A stretch of DNA of 31,733 bases from Glaciecola sp. UBA1851 (GTDB taxonomy: Bacteria > Pseudomonadota > Gammaproteobacteria > Enterobacterales > Alteromonadaceae): assembly GCA_002338515.1 (NCBI GenBank), contig DDIL01000023.1, positions 424-32,156 of the forward strand. The letters run 5' to 3'. Below the pieces are notes generated by a model that was not told where the DNA came from, searched no databases, and saw nothing but the letters and a program-made list of their open reading frames with translations. A program made the translations under genes and the position numbers. Shown here piece by piece: positions 1-8,980 of the stretch; the stretch's first letter is position 1, and each line of letters opens with the position of its first letter.

Positions 1-6
1 TGCCCA

Positions 7-35
7 TAGTACGATGGTACTAGTTATTTTTAGTT
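7..35 (+). terminator. Weak hairpin followed by T-rich tract, possible terminator of a gene left of the window
   Basis: TAGTAC (7-12) and GTACTA (17-22) form a 6-bp stem around the loop GATG, followed by a T-rich stretch with TTATTTTTAG. The stem has low GC, so termination would be inefficient. The rest of 1-274 is AT-rich, has stops in all frames that I read, and holds no gene I can support. It probably contains the promoter of the response regulator that starts at 275, but I could not pick a convincing -35/-10 pair. Confidence 0.25.
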
Positions 36-274
36 TTAATTCAACTAGTGTTCATTCACAAAGTAACGCATACATAATGCTCTTTCATATTTCAATTTGT
101 AGTGAAAATATAGATTAGATCAATTCACTCATTTTAGAAAAATGTTTTATATTCACTCACATGTTGGGACTAGATAAAATGTCTGGTTTGCACATGGCAA
201 GCTTTTACTTATAACGTTTAACGATTATGGCGACTTTCGCGAATATTATACGCACAACATGAGGTAAATCAGAC

Positions 275-919
275 TTGGAAGAAGACATGTATAAAGTCAT
301 CATCGCTGATGACCATCCTTTATTCAGAAATGCGCTTAAACAAGTCTTAATTGCGCATAAGTTAGATATGAAAATTTTAGAAGCATCTGACTACGAGTCC
401 ACTTTGGCAGAACTTGGAAATAAAGGTGACACAGATTTACTATTTCTAGACCTAAATATGCCTGGTAATTCTGGCCTTGCTGCTATTTCAACCATTAGGG
501 CCCAGTTTCCAAATACCTTAATTATAGTGGTATCTGCTGATGAGCAGGAACATACGATTACCAAATGTGTGCAATTAGGTGCGAGTGCTTATATTCCTAA
601 ATCGGTTGATTTTACTGAAATTTCAGATGCGGTTGATGCGGTTCTGGAAGGTGAGCAATGGTTACCAAATGATTATCAATTAACCGAGCAGCCTCCAGAG
701 CAAGAAGCATTTTTTAATCAATTAGAACAACTTACTCCACATCAATTAAAAGTATTAGGATTGATGGCTGACGGACTGCTAAATAAACAAATAGCATATG
801 AATTAAACATTTCTGAGTCTACAGTTAAGCAGCACGCTTCTGCTGTGTTAAAAAAACTAGGTGTTTATAACAGAACACAAGCTGGTGTCATCTTTAATCA
901 AATAATGCGATTAGATTAG
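275..919 (+). CDS. crbR: LuxR/NarL-family response regulator, CrbR-like (acetate switch)
   Basis: DNA-binding response regulator of 214 aa. The receiver domain covers residues 5-125, with the acidic pair D12-D13, phospho-acceptor D59 in LFLDLNMPG and the conserved lysine K109. A LuxR-type helix-turn-helix covers about 153-210 (LTPHQLKVLGLMADGL and following). Its partner is almost certainly the symporter-fused hybrid kinase encoded convergently, 17 bp away. In Vibrio and Pseudomonas the CrbS/CrbR pair controls acetyl-CoA synthetase and acetate use, and the symbol rests on that architecture and pairing. Start choice: a TTG at 275 has GAGGT at 261-265, nine bases upstream; an ATG at 287 would remove four residues but has only a weak GGAAGA close by. 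The acs target gene is not in the window. Confidence 0.85.
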   Translation: MEEDMYKVIIADDHPLFRNALKQVLIAHKLDMKILEASDYESTLAELGNKGDTDLLFLDLNMPGNSGLAAISTIRAQFPNTLIIVVSADEQEHTITKCVQLGASAYIPKSVDFTEISDAVDAVLEGEQWLPNDYQLTEQPPEQEAFFNQLEQLTPHQLKVLGLMADGLLNKQIAYELNISESTVKQHASAVLKKLGVYNRTQAGVIFNQIMRLD

Positions 920-936
920 GTATATTGAAATCAAAT

Positions 937-3900
937 TCATCCAGCTTTCATTAACCTTTGTATCAAGCGTTTTAGTGCCGCTTGTTTAATAGGTTTAGGC
1001 AAATACTGCATTTGATTTTCATACGCCAATGCTTGTAAGTCTTCACTTCTATCGGCGCTACTAACAACAGTCACTATTTTACTTCCATACGCTGCTTGCA
1101 CCGCTAATGACGTGTCCACACCATTATCTAAATTGTCTAAATGGTAATCAGCCACGATTATATCAGGTTGATTCTCAAATACTGTTCTAACTTTCAACGC
1201 TGTTGCTTGATCAGTCGCGTGATAAACATTTCCACCCCAAGATGTTAGTAAAGCGGTTAATGCTTTTGCTACTGCATCGTCGTTTTCTATTAACAGTATT
1301 TTGCGTTCTTTTAAAAAATTTGACGACATAGTATCTCTACGAATAGGCTTCTGTTCGATATCAGTTGATTTTTTATCTGTCGTTTTCACATGCAGAGTAA
1401 ACAAAGAGCCTTTACCTAAGTTTGAAATAAGTGAAATATTATAATTTAAAAGCTGACTAATTTTATCCACAATAGTTAACCCTAAGCCCAGCCCTTGATG
1501 AGTATCCGACGGGTTTAAGCGCTTAAACTCTCTGAATATTTTTGCTTGGTTTTCTTCTGCTATTCCGCTGCCCGTATCGGCCACTATTATTCTGCATGAA
1601 TCTTTTTTATTGCGTTTTACACCCACAAGAATTTTCCCTTCTTGCGTATATCTTAAGGCATTGGATAACAGGTTTTGTAGAACCCGCCTTAATAATCTGC
1701 GGTCGGTTTCCACCCACAAAGAGCATGGTTCATACTTTAATTCGAGCCCTTTCTCTTGAGCAAGTATTGAAAATTCATTGGTGATTTGTCGTAAAAGTTT
1801 ATCTAGTTCAAATTGTTGAATATTAGGCTTTATTAGATTGTTTTCTAGCTTAGTAATGTCCACTAGCATATTTAATAAAGATTCTGCATTTTCTAAACTG
1901 CTTACCAAGTTTTCAGCAAGCTCTATTTCTTTTTTATCTTTTAGTTTTTCTTGTAGCATTGAAGCAAATAAACTAGCCGCATTGAGCGGTTGCATCAGGT
2001 CGTGGCTAGTAGCCGCTAAAAATTTCGTTTTACTAACGTTTGCTTCTTCCGCCTCATTTTTAGCTTGTTGTAGTTGATAAGTTCTTTTCTCAACTCTTTT
2101 TTCTAAGTCTTTTTTAGCATTTTCCAATTGATTTTGTATGCTAATGTATTCACTAATGTCGGAGTAACAAGTGATGTAACCTCCTGCAGGTAATGGGTGA
2201 CCTGAAATTTCGACTACCTGTTGATTAATTTGGGGCCTTACAGTTTTGTATGTCGCACCCATCAACATGCTTTGCATGCGCTTATTAATTTCGTCTTCAA
2301 TCTCTTGGCTAGTTTTATTATCTCCAAATAATCCTCTTGCCCCATTAAACTGCAGTATTTCCATAATAGGTTTACCAATGACAAGATAATTTGAAGGGTA
2401 GTCAAACAATTGCTCGTAAAGTCTATTCCAAGCCACTAACTTCATATTTGCATCAATTACACTAATGCCCAAGGGAAGATGAGTAATAGAAGCTTGTAAT
2501 ACTTCTTTATTAAATTGAAAGCTCTTTGATGCTTCTTCTACAAGTTCAGAAATTACGCCTTGATCGGTATTTTTTTTATTGGCAATTGCTTGCATCAAAA
2601 TTTGTGTAGAGGCGCTTCCCATATGAGCCGATAGTAATTGTTCTGCTCTAGAAGTGACTTTACTGGGAGCAAAGTCATGCATACTTATATCCAGAAATAT
2701 GATTTGGTCATGGAATGCTTGAGCGGTTTTAGGTGGTAAAATTTTATTTGTGAGCTTTAGCAAGTCTGCAAACTTTATTTCTGAATTGACTGTGGCTAGT
2801 TTTTTAAACGCGTATGGGTTGTTCATCTTTTTTCTTTGAAAAATTGATGTCAGAACAATAAAGCTAGTGTTTAAAATCAAAGATAAAAACAAAACGTTGG
2901 CAATTTGGTTTGGAGATAAGGCATTGTCACTAATTTCTAAAACCGGTAAAAACATACCAATTACAATTGTTAATACCCCTGCAACAATGCCTAAAAGTGC
3001 GCCTAAACTTGATGCTTTGTACCAATAAATACCAAGCAGAATGGCGGGAAAAGTCTGAGCTAAAAGTGAAATGGCAATAGTACCGGTTTCAGCTAAAGGT
3101 GTCTGTTGACTCACATTTACATGATACGCATATGCAATGATCAGCATCACTAATATAGTTAGCTGTCTTATTCTTAGCACCTGATTACCTGTTAATCTTA
3201 CCTGTCCAGGTGTTTCTTTTGGCGCTGATTTAACTAAGTCCAACTTAAATAATAATGGTGTTATAAAGCTATTTGCAACCATGTTACCTAAAGCTAAGGT
3301 AGCTACAATTACCATACTAGATGAAGCGGCTAACCCTCCAATAAATGCAATAATTGCAACCGTGGTTTGGTTGGTTGCAATAGGAAATGCCAATACATAG
3401 CTGTCTGCAGAATAGTCATTAATTAGATTAGTCGTGCCGCTTGGAGAAAAGTAAATCATGCCACCAAATGCAATGGGCAAAACAAACGCTGACATCAAAA
3501 CTAAATAAAGAGGAAATAACCATCTTGCCTGCTTTAATTCGTGATGATTTTTGTTTTCAACGAAATTGATATGAAATTGCCTAGGTAAGCAAAACATAGA
3601 GCAAATGCCTAGTAGCATATGGCTAAGGTATACCCAATAGGCGAAAGGAGAATCAATAACTTCACGGGTGCTAGGGGTGTTTAAACTCTTCTCTGTAATA
3701 TCGAGTAAACCATCAAACACTCCATACACAACATAGCTACCCACTATAAGTAAAGCAATCAGCTTAATGGCTGACTGTGTCGCTATGGTTAATACCAACC
3801 CAGAATTACGCTCTGTTAAGCTCATTTTTCTTGCGCCAAACCAAATAGCGAATACCGCCATACTGAGTGTGACGTAAAGACTTATTGAACCTGACCAATA

Positions 3901-4335
3901 ATCTCGGTTGTCTAATAATAAGTTAAGGGCAAGTGTAATGGCATCTAATTGCAAGGCGATGTAGGGGATTACGCCAATAAAACAAATCAGCGTGACTACA
4001 AAGCCTAAAGAATTGGCATGGCCAAAACGTATGCTAATAAATTCAGCAATTGAGGAAATGTTATATTGCTTGCAAATGTCGCTAACGATTAACAATACCC
4101 GAAAACCGAAAAACATCACCAGCATAACACCTAGATAGGTCGGTACTAAAGGCCAACCAAATTGCGCCGCTTGTGTGGTGGTGCCAAAAAACGCCCAAGA
4201 CGTACAATGTATACCAAGGGCTAAAGAATAAGCAGACGCAGGCAAACGTTTAACACGGTTGCCATAAGTAGCAACAGCGAACATGAACAACAAATAAACC
4301 AGTGTAATTGCAACTAAAGTCCATATTGAAAACAT
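937..4335 (-). CDS. crbS: Hybrid sensor histidine kinase with N-terminal SLC5/sodium-solute symporter domain, CrbS-like
   Basis: Large inner-membrane sensor kinase of 1132 aa. Residues 1 to about 500 form a multi-helix region resembling the sodium:solute symporter (SLC5) fold, with residues such as GIHCTSWAFFGTT near 41-53. A linker (about 510-600) leads to a PAS-like domain (about 612-730), a coiled coil (about 735-770), the dimerisation/phosphoacceptor helix with H778 in AATSHDLMQPL, and an ATPase domain with N892, DTGSGIAEE (920-928) and GLGLGLTIV (948-956). A C-terminal receiver (about 1012-1130) has D1019/D1020, acceptor D1063 and K1114. This order is that of CrbS/ActS acetate-switch kinases, which signal to the LuxR-type regulator encoded next door. 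The gene starts 36 bp after ettA on the same strand, so readthrough from ettA is possible. Whether the symporter half transports anything cannot be read from the sequence. Confidence 0.9.
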   Translation of the reverse strand: MFSIWTLVAITLVYLLFMFAVATYGNRVKRLPASAYSLALGIHCTSWAFFGTTTQAAQFGWPLVPTYLGVMLVMFFGFRVLLIVSDICKQYNISSIAEFISIRFGHANSLGFVVTLICFIGVIPYIALQLDAITLALNLLLDNRDYWSGSISLYVTLSMAVFAIWFGARKMSLTERNSGLVLTIATQSAIKLIALLIVGSYVVYGVFDGLLDITEKSLNTPSTREVIDSPFAYWVYLSHMLLGICSMFCLPRQFHINFVENKNHHELKQARWLFPLYLVLMSAFVLPIAFGGMIYFSPSGTTNLINDYSADSYVLAFPIATNQTTVAIIAFIGGLAASSSMVIVATLALGNMVANSFITPLLFKLDLVKSAPKETPGQVRLTGNQVLRIRQLTILVMLIIAYAYHVNVSQQTPLAETGTIAISLLAQTFPAILLGIYWYKASSLGALLGIVAGVLTIVIGMFLPVLEISDNALSPNQIANVLFLSLILNTSFIVLTSIFQRKKMNNPYAFKKLATVNSEIKFADLLKLTNKILPPKTAQAFHDQIIFLDISMHDFAPSKVTSRAEQLLSAHMGSASTQILMQAIANKKNTDQGVISELVEEASKSFQFNKEVLQASITHLPLGISVIDANMKLVAWNRLYEQLFDYPSNYLVIGKPIMEILQFNGARGLFGDNKTSQEIEDEINKRMQSMLMGATYKTVRPQINQQVVEISGHPLPAGGYITCYSDISEYISIQNQLENAKKDLEKRVEKRTYQLQQAKNEAEEANVSKTKFLAATSHDLMQPLNAASLFASMLQEKLKDKKEIELAENLVSSLENAESLLNMLVDITKLENNLIKPNIQQFELDKLLRQITNEFSILAQEKGLELKYEPCSLWVETDRRLLRRVLQNLLSNALRYTQEGKILVGVKRNKKDSCRIIVADTGSGIAEENQAKIFREFKRLNPSDTHQGLGLGLTIVDKISQLLNYNISLISNLGKGSLFTLHVKTTDKKSTDIEQKPIRRDTMSSNFLKERKILLIENDDAVAKALTALLTSWGGNVYHATDQATALKVRTVFENQPDIIVADYHLDNLDNGVDTSLAVQAAYGSKIVTVVSSADRSEDLQALAYENQMQYLPKPIKQAALKRLIQRLMKAG

Positions 4336-4371
4336 GCAATGTTCGCTCTTTTTTATATAGGCCTAAAGACC

Positions 4372-6036
4372 CTAGCCAATTTTCTTATATTTTAATCGAT
4401 GAGGCTCTACTACATCATGACCATAGGTTTCTTTTAACCAAGTTTCATAATCATTATAGTTACCTTCGTAGAAGTTAACTTGTCCTTCATCTCTGTAATC
4501 TAAAATATGAGTAGCGACTCTATCTAAAAACCAACGGTCATGCGAAATAACTAAAACACAACCTGGAAACTCTAATATTGCATTTTCTAATGCTCGAAGT
4601 GTTTCAACATCCAAATCGTTAGTTGGCTCATCGAGTAATAATGTATTACCACCTGACTTTAACAGTTTGGCTAAATGTACTCGGTTGCGCTCGCCTCCAG
4701 ATAAATCTTTAATGAATTTACCTTGGTCAGTCCCTTTAAAGTTAAAGCGGCTGCAATAGGCTCGGCTATTTATCTCAAACTTACCAATACGGATAATATC
4801 TTGACCGTCGGATATCTCTTGGAAAACGGTTTTGCTTTCATCCATATGATCTCTAAACTGCTCTACACTAGCTATTTCAACGGTATCACCAACATCAATA
4901 GTACCTGAGTCAGCTTGCTCTTTACCCGTTATCATTCTAAATAAAGTCGATTTACCCGCTCCGTTTGGCCCTATAATGCCTACTATAGCGCCCTTAGGGA
5001 CTTTAAATGATAAATCTTCAATTAGTAGCCTGTCGTTATAAGATTTCTTTAAATTCGAAATTTCAATGACCTTGTCACCTAATCGTTCGCCAGGCGGAAT
5101 AAATAACTCATTGGTTTCATTTCGCTTTTGATAATCGCCAGTACTTAGCTCTTCAAATCTAGACATTCTTGCTTTACTTTTAGCGTGTCGACCTTTGGGA
5201 TTAGTTCTTACCCATTCAAGCTCTTGCTTAATTGATTTTTGTCGCGCATTTTCTGTACGTTCTTCTTGCGCTAAACGAGCTTCTTTCTGCTCAAGCCAAG
5301 TAGAGTAATTGCCTTCCCATGGAATACCTTCGCCACGGTCTAATTCTAAAATCCAACCCGCTACATTATCTAAGAAATACCTATCGTGGGTAATGGCTAC
5401 CACAGTGCCTTCATAGTCATGAAGGAATCGTTCAAGCCAAGCCACTGATTCTGCATCCAAGTGGTTTGTTGGTTCATCTAAAAGTAACATTTCAGGCTTT
5501 TCTAGCAATAATTTACACAATGCTACTCGGCGCTGTTCCCCTCCAGAAAGTTTAGTAACGTCCGCATCCCAAGGTGGTAAACGCAACGCATTTGCTGCGC
5601 GCTCTAATGCGTTTTCAATATTGTGTCCATCCTTTGCTTGAATAATTGCTTCAAGTTCGCCTTGTTCTTTAGCTAAAGCATCAAAGTCTGCATCAGGCTC
5701 TGCATAAGCTGCGTATACCTGGTCAATGCGTTGCAAGGCATCCATGACATCCGCCACTGCTAATTCTATATTGCCTCGCACATCTTTGCTTTCATCTAGT
5801 TTCGGCTCTTGAGGTAAATAGCCTATCTTCAAGCCAGGCTGAGGGCGAGCTTCGCCTTCAATATCCGTGTCTATACCAGCCATAATTCTCAGCAGGGTTG
5901 ATTTACCTGCTCCATTTAAACCAAGTACGCCTATTTTCGCCCCTGGAAAAAAACTTAAGCTGATGTTTTTAAGAATATGTCGGTTCGGTGGTACAATTTT
6001 GCCCACTCGGTGCATGCTGTATACGTATTGAGCCAT
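4372..6036 (-). CDS. ettA: Energy-dependent translational throttle protein EttA (ABC-F ATPase)
   Basis: Cytosolic ABC-F ATPase of 554 aa (E. coli EttA is 555). It binds the ribosomal E site and gates entry into elongation according to the ATP/ADP ratio. Two ABC cassettes are present: Walker A GLNGAGKS (39-46) and GPNGAGKS (356-363), signatures LSGGEQRR (163-170) and LSGGERNR (446-453), and Walker B LLLDEPTN with glutamates E188 and E470, the same positions as in E. coli. The linker between the cassettes is rich in K, R and E, as expected for the P-site tRNA interaction motif. There are no membrane segments, as usual for ABC-F proteins. It is divergent from lpxD across 271 bp and lies 36 bp upstream of crbS on the same strand. 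Confidence 0.97.
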   Translation of the reverse strand: MAQYVYSMHRVGKIVPPNRHILKNISLSFFPGAKIGVLGLNGAGKSTLLRIMAGIDTDIEGEARPQPGLKIGYLPQEPKLDESKDVRGNIELAVADVMDALQRIDQVYAAYAEPDADFDALAKEQGELEAIIQAKDGHNIENALERAANALRLPPWDADVTKLSGGEQRRVALCKLLLEKPEMLLLDEPTNHLDAESVAWLERFLHDYEGTVVAITHDRYFLDNVAGWILELDRGEGIPWEGNYSTWLEQKEARLAQEERTENARQKSIKQELEWVRTNPKGRHAKSKARMSRFEELSTGDYQKRNETNELFIPPGERLGDKVIEISNLKKSYNDRLLIEDLSFKVPKGAIVGIIGPNGAGKSTLFRMITGKEQADSGTIDVGDTVEIASVEQFRDHMDESKTVFQEISDGQDIIRIGKFEINSRAYCSRFNFKGTDQGKFIKDLSGGERNRVHLAKLLKSGGNTLLLDEPTNDLDVETLRALENAILEFPGCVLVISHDRWFLDRVATHILDYRDEGQVNFYEGNYNDYETWLKETYGHDVVEPHRLKYKKIG

Positions 6037-6307
6037 GTTAAATAATGTTCCAATTTTTATTGTTTAGGTTCAGTGCAATATTGTAGTCTAGTTGTTATGT
6101 GTGTGTAAAAGAAACTTGTATTTATACTGAGCTTTATACATTGCTTATGTTGAATGTAACTGATTGGCTATTTTTTCTATGAGTAACTCGTGTTACATAA
6201 TAAAAGGTTTACGCATAAAAGCTTATGTTTGTTAAGCTACTAAGAATACAAGATAATTAATAAACACTTGGCCTATCTAAAACTGAAAAGAATATTAAGG
6301 ATGGTTT
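6037..6307. promoter_or_regulatory. Divergent intergenic region between ettA and lpxD, with two small inverted repeats
   Basis: This 271-bp AT-rich spacer must carry the promoters for ettA (minus) and lpxD (plus). Two short inverted repeats are visible: GTAAC-tcgt-GTTAC at 6183-6196 and AGCTTA-N7-TAAGCT at 6220-6238. Neither matches an operator I know. I see no coding capacity. Confidence 0.3.
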
Positions 6308-7327
6308 ATGAAAAAAATGAGTTTGATGGAATTGGCAAACAAATTAGACGGTAAATTAGTTGGTGATGGAAACACCCTTATTACAGAAATGGCCAATTTA
6401 GCCACTGCTCAGCCGCATCAGTTATCTTTTTTATCCAACGCGAAATTTAAGGATGACCTAATTACAACAAAAGCGGGAGGTGTGCTAATAAAAGAAGCAG
6501 ATGCAGCTACATTTAACGGGAATGCAATTATTGTTGCTGACCCTTATGTTGCGTTTGCAAAAGCGGCCCAACTACTTGATTCTACCCCCGTTCAAGACAA
6601 AGGAATAGCCGCTACTGCTACAGTAAGTGATACTGCAAAAATAGGTGAAAATGTTAGTATTGGGGCTGGCGCTGTGGTGTCTGCTAACGCTGAGTTGGCC
6701 GACAACGTAGTAATTGGTCCAAATTGCTTTGTAGGCGAGGGAGCAAAACTGGGTAGAGGCGTAAATTTACGTTCAAATGTCACTATTTATCATAGAGTAC
6801 AGCTAGGTGACCGAGTCTCTATTCATAGTGGTACGGTTGTAGGAAGTGATGGTTTTGGCTATGCCAACGATAAAGGGAACTGGGTGAAGATACCTCAAAC
6901 AGGTACGGTTATTATTGGTAATGATACTGAAATTGGCTCAAACACGAGCATTGATAGGGGCACCTTAGACGACACAATTATTGGCACAAACTGTATCATT
7001 GATAACTTAGTACATATTGCACACAATTGCGTGATTGGCGACCACACTTGTATTTGTGGCACTGTTGGGATGGCAGGTAGCGTGAAAATTGGGAAGTACG
7101 TTATTATTGCTGGTCAATGTGCTATCAACGGGCATATTAGTATTTGCGATAATGTTCAGCTAACGGGTTGTACAATGGTTATACAAGATATAACTGAGCC
7201 AGGTGTCTATTCTTCAGGTATCCCATCTCAACCAAATAGAGAGTGGCGAAAAAACACAGTACATGCCCGACAGCTCACCAAAATGGCAAGCAGAATAAAA
7301 ACTTTAGAACGAGCACTAGATAAATAA
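6308..7327 (+). CDS. lpxD: UDP-3-O-acylglucosamine N-acyltransferase (LpxD), stand-alone copy
   Basis: Third step of lipid A synthesis: transfers a 3-hydroxyacyl chain from acyl-carrier protein to the 2-amino group of UDP-3-O-acyl-glucosamine, in the cytosol. The 339 aa match the usual LpxD length (E. coli 341). An N-terminal uridine-binding domain (about 1-95) is followed by a left-handed beta helix of hexapeptide repeats (about 100-295) and C-terminal helices. The catalytic histidine is H239 in DNLVHIAHN, the same number as in E. coli. In most gammaproteobacteria lpxD sits in bamA-skp-lpxD-fabZ-lpxA-lpxB; here it stands alone between ettA and glyA, so it is probably a second paralogue with its own acyl preference. 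An ATG at 6308 preceded by AAGGA (6297-6301) supports this start. Confidence 0.93.
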   Translation: MKKMSLMELANKLDGKLVGDGNTLITEMANLATAQPHQLSFLSNAKFKDDLITTKAGGVLIKEADAATFNGNAIIVADPYVAFAKAAQLLDSTPVQDKGIAATATVSDTAKIGENVSIGAGAVVSANAELADNVVIGPNCFVGEGAKLGRGVNLRSNVTIYHRVQLGDRVSIHSGTVVGSDGFGYANDKGNWVKIPQTGTVIIGNDTEIGSNTSIDRGTLDDTIIGTNCIIDNLVHIAHNCVIGDHTCICGTVGMAGSVKIGKYVIIAGQCAINGHISICDNVQLTGCTMVIQDITEPGVYSSGIPSQPNREWRKNTVHARQLTKMASRIKTLERALDK

Positions 7328-7362
7328 ACTTTTTTACACTAGTCGCACTGTTTATTTGTTTA
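7322..7362 (+). terminator. Weak inverted repeat after lpxD, possible terminator
   Basis: AAATAAAC (7322-7329) and GTTTATTT (7350-7357) are exact inverted repeats with a 20-base loop, overlapping the lpxD stop and followed by GTTTAG. The stem is AT-rich and the loop long, so this is only a candidate. Confidence 0.2.
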
Positions 7363-7389
7363 GTGGCTATACAAATTCAATAAAAAAGA

Positions 7390-7395
7390 TACAAT
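7390..7395 (+). promoter_or_regulatory. Candidate -10 element upstream of glyA
   Basis: TACAAT at 7390-7395 lies 95 bases before the glyA ATG. It is followed by an imperfect GC-flanked inverted repeat (GGGCGTTTTTAAAAAGAGCGCC, broken here as GGGCG, then T5A5, then GCGCC) at about 7397-7418. No good -35 element is present at the expected spacing, so support is modest. I see no glycine riboswitch and no PurR-like box. Confidence 0.3.
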
Positions 7396-7489
7396 ACGGG
7401 CGTTTTTAAAAAGAGCGCCTGTGACGTTTCACATTTCTCTCTTTTCTTTTATTAATGCGTTTATCCCTCACTTCAGTAAAGGAGCCTTT

Positions 7490-8746
7490 ATGCTTTCACG
7501 CAATATGAACATCGCCGATTTTGATCCAGAATTATCTGCCGCGATGGAAGCCGAGAAACAAAGACAAGAACATCATATTGAGCTGATTGCATCAGAAAAC
7601 TATTGCAGTCCTCGTGTGCTTGAAGCCCAAGGTTCTCAGCTTACCAATAAATACGCAGAAGGCTATCCTGGCAAACGCTACTATGGTGGTTGTGAACATG
7701 TAGATGTGGCTGAAGAACTCGCAATAGAACGCGCTAAGGAATTGTTTGGTGCAGAGTATGCAAATGTTCAGCCGCATTCAGGCTCTCAAGCGAATACAGC
7801 CGTTTTCATGGCGCTAATTGAAGCAAATGATACTGTATTAGGAATGAGCCTAGCTGATGGTGGTCACTTAACTCATGGTTCCCATGTTAACTTTTCGGGT
7901 AAAACCTATAACGCAGTTCAGTACGGTCTTCACCCAGAAACTGGGATTATTGACTATGACAAAGTGGAAGAGCTAGCTCTAGAGCATAAACCTAAACTAA
8001 TAATCGGTGGCTTTTCTGCTTACTCTGGTATTGTTGATTGGGCACGGTTTAGAGAAATTGCAGATAAAGTGGGTGCGTATTTGTTAGTTGATATGGCTCA
8101 CGTTGCTGGTTTAGTGGCTGCGGGAATATATCCTAGCCCAATTAAACATGCACATGTAGTAACAACAACAACACATAAAACACTAGCTGGCCCACGAGGC
8201 GGATTGATTTTGTCTGCGTGCGGTGATGAAACTATTTATAAAAAACTAAATAGTTCTGTTTTTCCAGGTAATCAAGGTGGGCCGCTTTGCCACGTCATCG
8301 CTGCAAAAGCCGTTGCTTTTAAAGAAGCACTAGCGCCAGAGTTTAAAACCTATCAAGAGCAAGTATTGAAAAATGCTAAAACTATGTGTGACGTTCTGCA
8401 AAAACGTGGCTATAAAGTGGTATCAAATGGTACTGAAAACCATTTGTTCTTGCTTGACCTAATTGATAAAGATATTACTGGTAAAGATGCTGATGCTGCT
8501 TTAGGTAATGCGAATATAACAGTGAATAAAAACTCTGTACCGAACGATCCTCGTTCGCCTTTTGTAACTAGTGGTTTAAGAATTGGTACGCCAGCAATTA
8601 CGCGCCGAGGTTTCAAAGAAGCAGAAGCTGATCAAGTAGCTAACTGGATATGTGATGTGTTAGATAACATCAATGATGAAAGTGTTATTGAATCAGTTAA
8701 AAAACAAGTAGTGACTTTGTGTGAACAGTTCCCTGTTTATTGCTAG
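7490..8746 (+). CDS. glyA: Serine hydroxymethyltransferase
   Basis: Pyridoxal-phosphate enzyme that converts serine and tetrahydrofolate to glycine and 5,10-methylene-tetrahydrofolate, the main source of one-carbon units, in the cytosol. With the ATG at 7490 the protein has 418 aa (E. coli 417) and begins MLSRNMNIADFD, with AAAGGA at 7478-7483 as ribosome binding site. The reading frame is open further upstream to 7421, but those 23 codons do not resemble the family. The PLP lysine is K230 in TTTTHKTLAGPRGG. The substrate-binding N-terminal motif IELIASENYCSP is present (30-41). It forms a single-gene unit closed by a clear terminator. Confidence 0.98.
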   Translation: MLSRNMNIADFDPELSAAMEAEKQRQEHHIELIASENYCSPRVLEAQGSQLTNKYAEGYPGKRYYGGCEHVDVAEELAIERAKELFGAEYANVQPHSGSQANTAVFMALIEANDTVLGMSLADGGHLTHGSHVNFSGKTYNAVQYGLHPETGIIDYDKVEELALEHKPKLIIGGFSAYSGIVDWARFREIADKVGAYLLVDMAHVAGLVAAGIYPSPIKHAHVVTTTTHKTLAGPRGGLILSACGDETIYKKLNSSVFPGNQGGPLCHVIAAKAVAFKEALAPEFKTYQEQVLKNAKTMCDVLQKRGYKVVSNGTENHLFLLDLIDKDITGKDADAALGNANITVNKNSVPNDPRSPFVTSGLRIGTPAITRRGFKEAEADQVANWICDVLDNINDESVIESVKKQVVTLCEQFPVYC

Positions 8747-8779
8747 TTAAAGCCTCTCTACAAATTTATATACTGTGAG

Positions 8780-8810
8780 CGAGTTGATTTTTATCAGCTC
8801 GTTTTTTATT
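8780..8810 (+). terminator. Rho-independent terminator of glyA
   Basis: CGAGTTGAT (8780-8788), the loop TTTT and ATCAGCTCG (8793-8801) form a 9-bp stem with one G-U pair, followed directly by six Ts (8802-8807). It lies 33 bases after the glyA stop. Confidence 0.85.
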
Positions 8811-8811
8811 T

Positions 8812-8827
8812 ATATTGATATCAATAT
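8812..8827. repeat. Perfect 16-bp palindrome after the glyA terminator
   Basis: ATATTGATATCAATAT is a perfect dyad with no loop, just beyond the T tract of the glyA terminator and about 150 bp before nrdR. It is either an operator for the downstream promoter or chance in AT-rich DNA. Confidence 0.4.
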
Positions 8828-8912
8828 GAAATTATAAAAACAAATTAGGTACTGAAACTAGTCTGAATGAGTGATGTAACAACACTTAATTAAAAGGCAT
8901 GCTAAACTAGTA

Positions 8913-8940
8913 TTGATTTGCTTTAAAATAAACATATATT
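8913..8940 (+). promoter_or_regulatory. Candidate sigma-70 promoter for nrdR
   Basis: TTGATT (8913-8918), a 16-base spacer and TATATT (8935-8940), which places the transcript start near 8947 and about 34 bases before the nrdR ATG. AAAGG just upstream of that ATG serves as ribosome binding site. Confidence 0.45.
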
Positions 8941-8980
8941 CATTTGTATTAAATAATATTAAACATAAAGGCATGTAACT

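Noticed and set aside
7328..7489. Glycine riboswitch or PurR operator before glyA
   Set aside because: No glycine aptamer-like tandem structure and no PurR-like palindrome was seen; only a weak -10 and an imperfect inverted repeat.
7421..7489. N-terminal extension of glyA by 23 codons
   Set aside because: The residues do not resemble the family, and a good ribosome binding site sits before the ATG at 7490.
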